Shown here one piece after another: positions 1 through 8,450 of a DNA stretch of 64,000 bases; the stretch's first letter is position 1; the number at the start of each line of letters is the position of its first letter. The notes below the pieces were generated by a model. The model was not told the origin of the DNA. It saw only the letters and a program-made list of their open reading frames with translations, and made no database searches. The translations under genes were made by a program, and so were the position numbers. The stretch spans positions 62,001-126,000 of the forward strand of contig NZ_JACHZX010000007.1 of NCBI RefSeq assembly GCF_014193845.1, in the 5' to 3' direction. This stretch comes from Sphingomonas sp. BK345 (GTDB taxonomy: Bacteria; Pseudomonadota; Alphaproteobacteria; Sphingomonadales; Sphingomonadaceae).

Positions 1-419
1 TGCGGAGCAAGATGCTTGTCGGCGACGCGTCCGAGGTTGATCGGTCCCCAGAACTTGGAGGCGAGCATCCCCTCGATCTGCGCGTCCGTTAGCCCGGTGA
101 ATGGCCCATAGGTAAGGTCGGCCGCGGTTGTCACGATGTGATCGTAGGGGCCGTGTTCGGCGACCGCCGCCTCAACCTGTTCGCGGTCGGTGAGATCGAG
201 CGCGTAGACCCCGAGCACGGCACCACTCAGCGTTGCAGCGGTCGCATCCAGCTTATCGCGGCTGCGCCCGGCCAGCGCCACCTTGGCGCCGCGCGCGGCC
301 GCCATGCTCGCAATCGCGCGCCCGACCCCTGAACCGGCGCCAACGATGAAAACCTTGGCACCGATCAGGGCGCCCAGCCCGTCACCGCCGCGGGTCGCCT
401 GCGAACTGGTCTCCGTCAT
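1..419 (-). CDS. SDR-family oxidoreductase, partial (C-terminus beyond window)
   Basis: Reading the minus strand from the ATG at 417-419 gives an open frame to the window edge. It carries a Rossmann dinucleotide motif (VGAGSGVG, residues 26-33), then a basic residue cluster (AGRSRDKL) and LDLTD, the usual order in classical short-chain dehydrogenases. About 139 residues are visible and the catalytic YxxxK is outside the window. The gene is divergent from the LysR fragment at 519, the common arrangement of a regulator and its target. Substrate cannot be inferred. Confidence 0.75.
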   Translation of the reverse strand, partial: MTETSSQATRGGDGLGALIGAKVFIVGAGSGVGRAIASMAAARGAKVALAGRSRDKLDATAATLSGAVLGVYALDLTDREQVEAAVAEHGPYDHIVTTAADLTYGPFTGLTDAQIEGMLASKFWGPINLGRVADKHLAP

Positions 420-518
420 ATTGCTTGCTCCGTTCGATCCTGATGAGACGGAGATAGGCGCTACTCGCCGCTGAATAATCCGCGTACAAGAGCAATCACC
501 TTTCGGCCAAGGTGAAGA

Positions 519-758
519 ATGGACCAGTTCAATCTGCTACGTCTCTATGTCGCCGTTGCCGATCTAGGCAGCTTGTCGGCGGTCGCGCGCGCGCAAGGGC
601 TATCCCCTTCAACCGTAACGTCGGCATTGCAGCGATTAGAGGAGCGGGTCGGGGCGCGACTGGTCACGCGCACCACACGCCGGCTCTCGCTGACCGAGGA
701 GGGAGAGCGATTCCTCGCCAGCTGCCGCCGCATCCTTGCCGACCAGGTTTTCGCATAA
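519..758 (+). pseudogene. LysR-family regulator, N-terminal fragment
   Basis: The 79 residues are a recognisable LysR winged helix-turn-helix (FNLLRLYVAVADLGSLSAVA, then a recognition-helix region with SPSTVTSALQRLEE). The frame stops right after RRILAD, where a full LysR protein would continue for about 200 residues of effector domain. Homology appears to end near 745-750, which suggests a deletion or recombination junction. The stretch from 759 to 886 has no convincing gene; a short minus-strand open frame from 871 could be the start of another truncated gene. Not expected to be functional. Confidence 0.7.
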
Positions 759-886
759 TGAATCTCCATGTCTGCGGCGGCCCCAAGAAAGGTGCCCGTC
801 GGCTGCATCGTGCCGCCGACGGCTGTGATCTCGGCTGATTCCGTGCTCGCTTGTAGCCAGGACTGCTGCATGTCAGTGTTGACCTG

Positions 887-1805
887 ATGTCACATCCAAC
901 GTTGCCTTCGAGCTTGACGCAGCTGCTCTGGCTCGTCTGCATCGTCGACGCCGGATCGTTCTCTGAAGCAGCACGGCGGGCGAACACGACGACATCGGCG
1001 ATGTCCAAGGCGGTACGCCGCCTCGAGGAGGCACATGGCTCCCGGCTGTTGAACCGCTCCACCCACGGCCTTTCGCTGACGCCGGAGGGTGATCGTCTTC
1101 TCGCCGTCGGTCAGCGATTGTTAGAGGAGGTGGAGACTGCCGAAGCCGCTTTTGCTGACGTTGGTCATCGCGGCGCTGCAGGCCGAGTGAGGATCAGCGT
1201 TGCTGGCGCCTTGTTCCGGCGGTGCATCATGCCCGACCTTCCTTCGTTTCTACATAAACATCGAGATCGCGATTGAGGGCGAGGAGGCGGACGACTTCTC
1301 AAATCTCGCCCAGCGAGGCGTCGATTTGGCACTGGGTACTGGCAGCATCGCCGGCCTTCCGGGTCACTTCGCCCGTAAGATCTGCACCTTTCCCTGGGTT
1401 GCCTGTGCCGCCCCGCAGTACCTCAGCGACCATGGCCTGCCTTCCACCCCGTCGGAGCTCAAAGTGCATGCGCTGGTGGGCTTCCGCAGCCCTGTGTCGA
1501 AGCAGCTCGATAGCTGGGTTTTTCGAGATCCGTTCAACAGGCAGCCTGTCCGTCATCCTCCGAGGCCCAAGCATATCTCAGATGATCCCGACTCGGCATG
1601 GGACATGATCCTCGCGGGGTTGGGGATCGGCTATGGCCCGGCATTCATGGGAACGACCGAATGGCAGGACGGTCGCGTTGTGGAGGTGCTGCATGAGTGG
1701 CGCGCGGAAGAAGCGCCACTCTACATCGTTCGTCTCGACAAACGGCACACGCCGCGACGGGTCGAACTGGTGCAGGACTTTCTTGCCGAAATGGCCCACC
1801 GTTGA
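887..1805 (+). pseudogene. LysR-family regulator, broken by one frameshift
   Basis: The first frame (887 to about 1250) encodes a LysR DNA-binding domain (GSFSEAARRANTTTSAMSKA) and the start of the substrate domain (VRISVAGALF, MPDLPSFL). The second frame (about 1250-1805) continues the same domain (IEIAIEGEEADDF, VDLALGTG, GLGIGYGPAF) to a normal C-terminus. Joined, the two pieces make about 305 residues, the family's usual length. The frame changes between the codons for LPSFL and IEIAI, near 1247-1262. A sequencing error would look identical. It is the second damaged LysR gene in tandem. Confidence 0.75.
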
Positions 1806-1986
1806 ATCGAAGAATATCGCCGCCATCTAAGTTCAGGCTAAACATGAAGCGAGCTATGCTTAGCTGATCATACACTCACTGAACACGTTGGCTGGAACAG
1901 CTTTCCCGTTCAATCAGGGTCGATCGCAGACATATCGAACACTCGACCGTGTGGGTCTAGAAGCTGGTTGAACAGAAAGGCCCGGC

Positions 1987-2601
1987 ATGACGCTCTTCGG
2001 CTATGCGCGCGTATCAACGATCGATCAGGACCTCGGCATCCAGGAGACGGCGCTTCGCGCGGCGGGGTGCCAGACGATCCGATCGGAGAAGAAGTCGGGC
2101 GCCGAGCGCGGCTCGCGCACCGAACTCCAGATCCTGCTCGACTTCCTGCGCGCGGGTGACACGCTGGTGGTGACGCGCATCGATCGGCACGCCCGATCGA
2201 TGAAGGACCTGCAGGACATCGTCCACGAGCTGAAGGGCAGGGGCGTGTCGCTCAAGGCCACCGAGCAGCCGATCGACACCGGCACCGCGGCGGGCAAGGC
2301 ACTCCTCGACATGCTGGGTGTCTTCGCCGAGTTCGAGACGAACCTGCGCAAGGAACGCCAGGCCGAGGGGATCCAAGCGGCGAAAGTGCGCGGTGCCTAC
2401 AAGGGCGGCAAGCCGCGCATCGATCCAGAAGCCGTGCGCAAGCTCGCGGCCGACGGCGTGAGGCCAGCGCATATCGCGCGCCAGCTCGGCATCTCGCGTG
2501 GGACGGTCTACCGCTTCATGCCGACTCGAGCGCCGGACGCCCGCGCGCCTTCGGCATGCGTCGGCAGGGAAGGGGAGAGGACCAATGCCGATCCGTCCTG
2601 A
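1987..2601 (+). CDS. Serine recombinase (resolvase/invertase family)
   Basis: A 204-residue protein with the catalytic N-terminal resolvase domain: GYARVSTIDQD holds the nucleophilic serine (residue 10), with the arginine-rich VVTRIDRHARS and the later FAEFETNLRKERQAEGI helix. A C-terminal helix-turn-helix (HIARQLGISRGTVYRFM) follows. Length and order match Tn3-type resolvases and Pin-type invertases. No partner transposase is nearby. It probably resolves or inverts DNA of a mobile element; the broken genes on both sides fit an insertion hot spot. ATG at 1987 is preceded by a weak AAAGG. Confidence 0.9.
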   Translation: MTLFGYARVSTIDQDLGIQETALRAAGCQTIRSEKKSGAERGSRTELQILLDFLRAGDTLVVTRIDRHARSMKDLQDIVHELKGRGVSLKATEQPIDTGTAAGKALLDMLGVFAEFETNLRKERQAEGIQAAKVRGAYKGGKPRIDPEAVRKLAADGVRPAHIARQLGISRGTVYRFMPTRAPDARAPSACVGREGERTNADPS

Positions 2602-2830
2602 GCACGCCTTCCTCTACCCCACTAATTGGCCGCACATTTCCCGCTTCATCCGCTTCGAGCGGGCGCGCGGACGCTACGAGCACTGCCACCGACCTCATGG
2701 GCGAAGGGTCTTCCGTCTGGGCGACGGTCGGTGGTGGGACACGAATCGTCTGCATTGGCGCGATGGCAGCCGGTGCCGGGTACGACGTCCAACCGAGGAC
2801 ATCCTTTGCGCGGCCGGTGGACGCCGATAT
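2585..2830 (+). pseudogene. HNH-endonuclease-like protein, N-terminal fragment
   Basis: From the ATG at 2585, overlapping the end of the recombinase gene, the frame reads MPIRPEHAFLYPTNW, IRFERARGRYEHC and LGDGRWWDTNRLHWRDG. These resemble the N-terminus of a family of small HNH-type proteins common on phages and plasmids, whose catalytic half (AHLDHDP-like) follows after about 85 residues. Here that half is absent: homology stops near 2830, although the frame stays open to 3214. Nothing recognisable lies between 2831 and 3006. Confidence 0.5.
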
Positions 2831-3006
2831 CAGGTCAGGGAGCGACAGGCTGAGCAGGCTGCCTCTTCTGGGTTGTCGGCGTGCAGTTCCAGCGGGCGCA
2901 CCAAAGCCTTCGGTCTCCGCCAGCCAAGCGCCCGATATGGCCGGTTCGACCGCCCCACCGGTAATGAGCAGCGGGCAGACGCCGGTATCGCTCATTGCAC
3001 ACCGGA

Positions 3007-4329
3007 TCACTGGCATTCGGCACCCGGTTCAATAAAGCGGGGAGGCTTCCCCGTGACACGGCAAGATCGGCAGAGTGCCCAGCCCCCGAAAACGCTGATA
3101 AGCGACAGCGAAAGGAAGAAGAGGATGAAGCCAGCACTATCTCCCTCCGCTTTTTGTATGATCTCAATCAGGAGCCCAGAGGATCCACGTAATAGCTTTG
3201 CAAGGAGCGCATAGCAACCTGTCAAGAATGCCAACTCAACGACCGCGCTTTGCTTCGCTACGCGTTGCGACATTACGAGAACAAGCACTGTACCAGAGAG
3301 CGTAGAAGCGAGTGCGTCGTACCCGATCACAACGGAGAGAAGCGGACCGTTGGCGCCGGCGTACGCCAGATAAGCAAATAGGGCCATCTGCACGAGCTGT
3401 ACAACAGACGCGAACACGATCGCCCACGCTGAGCTTAGCCCGGCAAGTAACGTGCCGGATATCGCAATCGTCAACAGCGCTGACGGTAATCCGACCCATC
3501 CCTGTAGCATCCCAATTCTGTCGGAGGTTGCGCCAAGGCCATGAAGAAGAGGGTTCTTCATCGGCTCTGCACAAAGATCGGGTAAGCGAAATAAGGATAT
3601 GCCTATGATAAACGACATCGGCCACGTCCGTATAAGCTCATTGAATGACTTATATTTTGGTTCCTCTCGGCTTTGCCAGGTTACTTCTGCCCATCCGACT
3701 GCCGCCAGTAGCGGCAGTAGCATCAAGGAAGCGCAGGCGGCATAGACATAACCCCAGCCATGCCATCGCGCACCAACAAGCGCGAGCGATCCCGAGGCTA
3801 ACAAACCGAAGCGGTAGCCGAATTGGTAGCATGAGAGCGAGGGTGACGCGTGCTCCGGATCGAAGGCCCGTATTCGCCACCCGTCAACGAACATGTCTTG
3901 GTTGGCCGCCAGAAAGGCCGTGCCCAGCGCGATAAGGCCGAAGATGCCGAAATGCGCGGAGGGATCGATCCGTGATATCGAAAAGAGGCCAAGTCCCACG
4001 CCAAGCTGCGACAAAACGATCCAACTGCGGGTCTGATCGAAGAAACTTGACAGAATGGGTGGTCGCGTCCGGTCAACGCATGGCGCCCATAGCGGCTTGA
4101 GAGAATATGGCAGCGCAAACCAGGCCGCGACTCCGATCAACGCAAGCGAAACGCCCTTCTCGCTGAGCCACAGCGACAATGTCGTGCCGAGAAGCGGATA
4201 AGGAAGGCCACAGCCAAAACCGAGAAGGAGCATACGCGCGAGAGGGTCGCCGTGTTTCGGAGGTCTCATACACCAATGTAGAAAGGCCTGTTTTTCTCGT
4301 TCGCCTTTCATATTCGCACGATTTACCAT
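3007..4329 (-). CDS. AmpG-like MFS permease (PAT family)
   Basis: A 440-residue, strongly hydrophobic protein with about 12 membrane segments. The first helix region (GFGCGLPYPLLGTTLSLWL) and its follow-on (LPYSLKPLWAPCVDR) match the AmpG/RhtX-FptX branch of the major facilitator superfamily, as does QDMFVDGWRI in the middle. Members import muropeptides (AmpG) or siderophores (RhtX/FptX). It is divergent from the microcin-like operon over a 181-bp gap, so it may serve that system as uptake, recycling or self-protection, which is inference. Start uncertain: ATGs at 4329, 4311 and 4269 all lack a clear ribosome site. Confidence 0.7.
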   Translation of the reverse strand: MVNRANMKGEREKQAFLHWCMRPPKHGDPLARMLLLGFGCGLPYPLLGTTLSLWLSEKGVSLALIGVAAWFALPYSLKPLWAPCVDRTRPPILSSFFDQTRSWIVLSQLGVGLGLFSISRIDPSAHFGIFGLIALGTAFLAANQDMFVDGWRIRAFDPEHASPSLSCYQFGYRFGLLASGSLALVGARWHGWGYVYAACASLMLLPLLAAVGWAEVTWQSREEPKYKSFNELIRTWPMSFIIGISLFRLPDLCAEPMKNPLLHGLGATSDRIGMLQGWVGLPSALLTIAISGTLLAGLSSAWAIVFASVVQLVQMALFAYLAYAGANGPLLSVVIGYDALASTLSGTVLVLVMSQRVAKQSAVVELAFLTGCYALLAKLLRGSSGLLIEIIQKAEGDSAGFILFFLSLSLISVFGGWALCRSCRVTGKPPRFIEPGAECQ

Positions 4330-4510
4330 TTGGCGCCAAACAGCGGTAAGCCATTGCCTGCGAGGGATTATATGTAAAGCGATATGTCAGTGGCAATGCG
4401 AGGCCACCTTTTATCTTTGAGTGTCAGGTGATCTTTCGCGCGCCATCGTTACCTCCTATAGCCTGGCGCCATGCCAATGAGGTCAGAGCCGCACCACGAC
4501 GAGCCGGATC
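4330..4510. promoter_or_regulatory. Divergent intergenic region before the microcin-like operon
   Basis: This 181-bp gap separates the divergent AmpG-like permease and the MchC-like gene, so it must hold promoters for both or lie downstream of an unseen one. It is more AT-rich than its flanks (especially 4300-4420). I could not assign reliable -35/-10 boxes or a Fur-type operator by eye. Confidence 0.4.
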
Positions 4511-6193
4511 ATGTACTCTTCCATAAGCAGTTGCTTTCTTGCTGATTTCGACGCCTTCCCCCTTCCCGACGCTGCCATCCTCTGGGTGAATACGCCATGG
4601 TTCATGAGCCATGGCTATGACCTTGCGCAGCAAAACCATCGGCAAGAGCTCGATGATTGGCTTCTTCGGACTTTCGCGAGGTCGACGTTGGCTGGGCACG
4701 GTCGGCAGCCAGGCGATGCAATCCGGCTCGGCGCTGATCGCTACGGCGGACCGGAGGGGACCCTCCTCGGGGGTAGCGGCCGATGCGGCGCTTACGGCCC
4801 GTTCAACGCGAAGGGCATCGGGCCCACCCCGCTCGCCTCGACGAGCGTCGACTACGCCCATGCGCATGGCTTGCTGCCACTAACCGATGCGATCATGGAA
4901 GTGATTGCCGGTGAGGTCGTGTGCACGGAGCTCCCGCAAGGTGGCGTCCCAATCATCGCCCTCATCGATACCGGCGTCGAGGCATGTACAAATCTCGGAC
5001 GACCGGCCGAACGTTGCGCCATCATCGTCCGCCCGAATTTCTTCAGGATCGCTCACGTCGAGCGCAGCATCTTGTTCGGATCATCCGGGTTCCGAGGAGC
5101 GGACCAGGAACTAGATGGCCGCCGTACGCGGGACGCGATCGAATTTCGGGCGGCGACCGATGGTACGATCGACCTCCGCCGGCTGGCGGAGCGACTGACC
5201 TGTCAGATCGGCGCTTCGCGCGCGCATCGCCTATGGATCGGACGCGCGTCGAGCGACAATCTGACCTGGGCGGGAGCCGCACTCGATTATGGTTGTGTTC
5301 GCGCGCTACCCCATTGGCGCCGGGCAGGTGATGGTAACTGGCAGTGGTTCGGGAACGAGGTAGGTGACATCGCGCAGATCATCCGCTCGGTCGCCGAGAC
5401 GGCCGCGCGGTATGATGCACCAGTCACCGCCATCCCGACCCGGCAGATCAAGCAGCTCTTGTCGGCGATGATTGATGACTTCTTCGGTGCGGCCTGCCTG
5501 CATGAATGCGGCATGCCCTCGAACAGCGACGCCTCGAAGGAATTCGAATTGCTCATGCTCGGTCTTTTCGAGGCACAGCAACGGTCCTCCTATCTGACCA
5601 CGGATCGCTATACATCATGGCAACACAAGGACTGGATCTACTACTCGCTTAGCCCCGCTGCCTGTTCTCGCCCAGCCAGTGATGACAAGCTGTGGCGGCG
5701 GGTTAAGGACATCGTCGCGCGTGCGGCAAGGGAGGCGGATCAGCCTGTCGGCCTGATCAGCGCGGCAGCCAGCACCTGGCTTCAGCCCCGTGTGCTCCGC
5801 TATTATCATATCGCGAAATGGCGAGCACGCAGGATTGCCGCCTCGCTCTCGAAATGTTCAACACGCCACGCGCGTGCGCGGCTATCAGCCTTCATCCGTC
5901 ACGAGGTGACGCACTCAAGGAGAGTATTTCCGACCGCACCAGCCGGTTACATCGTGAGAGGCTTCATAAATCGTGAGCGTGACAACCTGTATCTTCTGGA
6001 ATGTGCCCGCTCGGGCACGCTGCGTGGTGCGATCGAAACGAACCGCAGCGAGATTGTTGAAGCCGGGCTGTCGTCTTTCTTCCGAGACGAGCCGCCTGCA
6101 CGCAGAACCGACGTGGAGCTGACCGAGGTTTCTGTCTTTCCTGGCGCCTCAGACACCGTCAGGTTCCACGATCGTCTACAGCTAGCCGGTTGA
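4511..6193 (+). CDS. MchC/MceJ-like microcin maturation protein
   Basis: A 560-residue protein resembling the MchC family of class IIb microcin clusters. The N-terminus (FDAFPLPDAAILWVN) and LLGGSGRCGAYGPFNAKG, ending in GIGPTPL near residue 108, are the recognisable blocks; the second loosely recalls SelO-type pseudokinases. In microcin E492 the MceJ homologue works with MceI to attach a modified siderophore to the peptide's C-terminus. Here it is the first gene of an operon-like run: the MceI/HlyC-like gene begins 25 bp downstream, which supports a maturation pair. No IroB-type glucosyltransferase is present, so the attached group is probably not glucosyl-enterobactin. Confidence 0.7.
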   Translation: MYSSISSCFLADFDAFPLPDAAILWVNTPWFMSHGYDLAQQNHRQELDDWLLRTFARSTLAGHGRQPGDAIRLGADRYGGPEGTLLGGSGRCGAYGPFNAKGIGPTPLASTSVDYAHAHGLLPLTDAIMEVIAGEVVCTELPQGGVPIIALIDTGVEACTNLGRPAERCAIIVRPNFFRIAHVERSILFGSSGFRGADQELDGRRTRDAIEFRAATDGTIDLRRLAERLTCQIGASRAHRLWIGRASSDNLTWAGAALDYGCVRALPHWRRAGDGNWQWFGNEVGDIAQIIRSVAETAARYDAPVTAIPTRQIKQLLSAMIDDFFGAACLHECGMPSNSDASKEFELLMLGLFEAQQRSSYLTTDRYTSWQHKDWIYYSLSPAACSRPASDDKLWRRVKDIVARAAREADQPVGLISAAASTWLQPRVLRYYHIAKWRARRIAASLSKCSTRHARARLSAFIRHEVTHSRRVFPTAPAGYIVRGFINRERDNLYLLECARSGTLRGAIETNRSEIVEAGLSSFFRDEPPARRTDVELTEVSVFPGASDTVRFHDRLQLAG

Positions 6194-6218
6194 GCGAAGC
6201 ATCGCGGCGTCAGACAAA

Positions 6219-6641
6219 ATGGTTATGGGTCTCAATCAGACGGCGGCCGCATTCGGCCACGCGCTCAAACTCAACGTCAGCACCGCGAGGTCCCATTACA
6301 ACGTTTCCGCCTTTTATGCATGGCTATGGCCGCCGTTACGCCTAGGGCAATATGTCTGCACGACGTCTCGGGACGGCGAATGGATCGCTTACGCGACATG
6401 GGCCTATCTCACCGAAGGCGCAGAACGGCGGCTGGTCGAAGAGGATCCGCCGTTCATCCCGCTGGCCGATTGGAACGAGGGCGACCGTCTGTGGATCATG
6501 GACTTCGTCTCTCCTTTCTTGCCCCCGTTGGTGTTGGCGAAGGCATTGGGAACGCGCCTGGCCGGCGAGCATCGTTTCTATAAGCGTCTGGTACGGACGC
6601 CATCCGGTCACATCCGAGCCGTGCGGAGTCGATCGATCTAA
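6219..6641 (+). CDS. HlyC-like (MchD/MceI-type) toxin-activating acyltransferase
   Basis: A 140-residue protein aligning along its length with the HlyC/RtxC toxin-activating lysine acyltransferases. The proposed catalytic histidine of HlyC (H23) corresponds to H26 in SHYNVSAFYAWLWPPL, and its aspartate (D92) to D95 in LWIMDFVSPF. AYATWAYLTEGAERRL and PLADWNEGDR are further family blocks. HlyC transfers fatty acyl groups to toxin lysines; the related MceI attaches a siderophore group to a microcin C-terminus. The gene follows the MchC-like gene by 25 bp. It is shorter than HlyC (about 170 aa) because the C-terminal tail is reduced. Confidence 0.85.
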   Translation: MVMGLNQTAAAFGHALKLNVSTARSHYNVSAFYAWLWPPLRLGQYVCTTSRDGEWIAYATWAYLTEGAERRLVEEDPPFIPLADWNEGDRLWIMDFVSPFLPPLVLAKALGTRLAGEHRFYKRLVRTPSGHIRAVRSRSI

Positions 6642-6680
6642 ATAAGGGGCGACGGAATCCTTCCATCTGGAGCCGACCGC

Positions 6681-7844
6681 ATGTTCTTGTCGCTGATCGC
6701 GCTGGCAACGGCCATCGCCACACCGGACACCCCCGTCACCAACGCTGCCGAAGGCGACGGCAGGTGCCGCTTAGACACGGGCTGGCATCATGTCGCCCTT
6801 AGAAGCAGCAAGGGCCTGGTGATCCCCGGGGCGGTCGGAGGCCGGCGGACATCGATGCTGATCGACACCGGTTCCCCCGATACGGTGGTGGATCAGAGGC
6901 TCGCGCCGCCGGCCGGTGCGAATGAGCCGGTGATCGAGGAACACTGGAACGTCGGGACGTTCCGGGTGACGCGCCGCCGAAATCTCGCGATCATCGTAGC
7001 CGGGCATCGGGTCGACCTGCGCCAATACGAAGCGACCGACCTGTCCAGCCAGGACGCCGGGGAAGGCAGTCCTGGGGTCATCATCGGGCAGGATCTCCTG
7101 TCCTCCTGCGTGATCGACATCGACTCGGATCGGCAACGGGTGAGGGTGCGCCCGCCCGGACAATCGCAGCAAGCGGACACGACCTTGGAGCTGACAGCTT
7201 TCGCAGGCTCGACCTACATGATGACTCAGATCCGGACCCCGTCAGGGCGCATCTATCCCGCCGAGATCGATACCGGTTCACAGATCGAACTGGAGATGGA
7301 TGAAAGATTGATCGGTGAGGCCGGCTTTTTATCTTCACCCGTTACGACAACGGTAATGCCGTCTTCTAACCAGACCTTTATCGTTCGTAATATAATCAGA
7401 GCGCCTTCTATAGGTTTAGGAAAGGAAGGCGCAGCCGATCTTGAAGTATACATCCATAAAAGGGATCCCACATCGACGTTTCTTAGCACGATCGGACTCC
7501 CGCTTCTCAGCCGCTTCAATGTTTCGATCGATCTCAAAAACCGGCTTCTACAACTCGGCCGGAGAGCCACTCCGGCTTCACCTCAACCGCGATCCACAAC
7601 CGGAGTTGTCGCGACACCATCGGATAGGCAACTTAAGGTATTACATGTCATGAACAATAGCCCTGCGCTAGAAGCTGGGCTTAGGCCGGGCGATCGCATA
7701 TGCAAGGTCAATAACCACGCCATACCCAAACATTACTTTAGATCTAATTTCATTGGGTGGCAGAGTGCTCCTGCTGGTCAAAACATCACTCTCTACCTAT
7801 GCGATGGCAGGGTTGTACATATAAAATCAAAGGTATTTTACTAG
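6681..7844 (+). CDS. Tandem retropepsin-like aspartyl protease with C-terminal PDZ domain
   Basis: A 387-residue protein with a short hydrophobic start that may be a signal peptide (LSLIALATAIATP). It has two retropepsin-type active-site motifs: MLIDTGSPDTVVD with D62-T-G-S, and EIDTGSQIEL with D197-T-G-S. A single-chain protease can therefore be built from two lobes. Residues about 300-387 look like a PDZ domain (LKVLHVMNNSPALEAGLRPG). It lies 39 bp after the acyltransferase gene, so it could trim the peptide, remove the leader remnant or degrade peptide that re-enters; none is proven. The 3' half (about 7320-7840) is clearly AT-richer than the 5' half, a mosaic pattern. Confidence 0.75.
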   Translation: MFLSLIALATAIATPDTPVTNAAEGDGRCRLDTGWHHVALRSSKGLVIPGAVGGRRTSMLIDTGSPDTVVDQRLAPPAGANEPVIEEHWNVGTFRVTRRRNLAIIVAGHRVDLRQYEATDLSSQDAGEGSPGVIIGQDLLSSCVIDIDSDRQRVRVRPPGQSQQADTTLELTAFAGSTYMMTQIRTPSGRIYPAEIDTGSQIELEMDERLIGEAGFLSSPVTTTVMPSSNQTFIVRNIIRAPSIGLGKEGAADLEVYIHKRDPTSTFLSTIGLPLLSRFNVSIDLKNRLLQLGRRATPASPQPRSTTGVVATPSDRQLKVLHVMNNSPALEAGLRPGDRICKVNNHAIPKHYFRSNFIGWQSAPAGQNITLYLCDGRVVHIKSKVFY

Positions 7845-7997
7845 GCATTGCGGTCAAACTAGCAATAGTCAAACCTATGTCTTCGCAGCCTATAAATCTC
7901 AAAATTGAGTAACTATCCTATTTTTCAGCACAGCGGAATGCACTATTCTCAATGGCCTTTTAGGCGTTTGTGTGTGCCATAACTTGGAGGCATCACC
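7845..7997 (+). promoter_or_regulatory. AT-rich leader region of the precursor gene, likely its own promoter
   Basis: This 153-bp gap between protease and precursor genes is far AT-richer than the window. It contains a direct repeat GTCAAAC(C)TA at about 7853-7861 and 7868-7877, which could be an operator. A strong ribosome site (GGAGG, 7986-7990) lies seven bases before the TTG start at 7998. A separate promoter for the precursor is common in bacteriocin operons, but no box can be assigned with confidence. Confidence 0.4.
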
Positions 7998-8267
7998 TTG
8001 AGAAATCTCAGCTTTGCCGAATGTGATCTGGTTTCCGGGGGCGACTCCAGCACGTCGCCTGCGGAATGGACGCCGCCACCTGAGCCTGTGGGCACCGGAA
8101 CGGCTACGCCCGGTTGGCGGCCGGAGGGGAGCGTGCCCCCCACGACCACCACGTACGGACCGAGCGTCCCGGTCGGCGGCGGTGTGACGGTCAGCCCCAC
8201 CACCACCAACCCGCCCTACTCCCCGCCGGTGCACGGCGTCGGGGTCACGATCCCGATCGGAAAGTAG
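7998..8267 (+). CDS. Class IIb microcin-like precursor peptide with double-glycine leader
   Basis: An 89-residue peptide whose first 15 residues are a classic C39-type leader: LSFAECDLVSGG, with hydrophobic and acidic residues at the usual spacing and GG at 14-15. Cleavage would release a 74-residue core that lacks cysteine and is very rich in Pro, Thr, Gly, Ser and Val, with two Trp. The only lysine is the last residue (K89, in IPIGK). The TTG start is chosen because GGAGG sits seven bases upstream and because it yields an intact leader. The C39 exporter, HlyD and maturation genes surround it. The core resembles no microcin I know, so target and uptake route are unknown. Confidence 0.88.
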   Translation: MRNLSFAECDLVSGGDSSTSPAEWTPPPEPVGTGTATPGWRPEGSVPPTTTTYGPSVPVGGGVTVSPTTTNPPYSPPVHGVGVTIPIGK

Positions 8268-8276
8268 GGACTGCCC

Positions 8277-8308
8277 GCCGCTACAGCACCGAGAAGGGCT
8301 GTAGCGGC
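8277..8308 (+). terminator. Perfect 11-bp hairpin after the precursor gene
   Basis: GCCGCTACAGC (8277-8287) is the exact reverse complement of GCTGTAGCGGC (8298-8308), with a 10-base loop. It starts nine bases after the precursor stop. There is no U-run behind it, only CTTCCT. It is thus more likely a partial terminator or a 3' stabiliser that keeps precursor mRNA in excess over the export genes. The rest of the 183-bp gap to the HlyD gene holds nothing I can identify. Confidence 0.65.
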
Positions 8309-8450
8309 CTTCCTGGCAGATCCGGAAACCGAGCGCTTGGGGGCGTCGGCTAGCTCCTCGGACATATCCGGCCCTGCCATCTCGAATCTCGACAGTCGCA
8401 CCGTTGGCACGCGGTGCACGCGCTGTTGACCGACCCTCGCAGAAACAATC

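Noticed and set aside
1918..1948. Inverted repeat GGTCGA/TCGACC upstream of the serine recombinase, considered as a res site
   Set aside because: Arms are only six bases and no three-subsite array is visible; chance occurrence is likely in this GC-rich DNA.
7998..8267. Precursor as a random alternate-start ORF
   Set aside because: A GGAGG at ideal spacing, a full double-glycine leader and the adjoining C39 exporter make a real gene far more likely.
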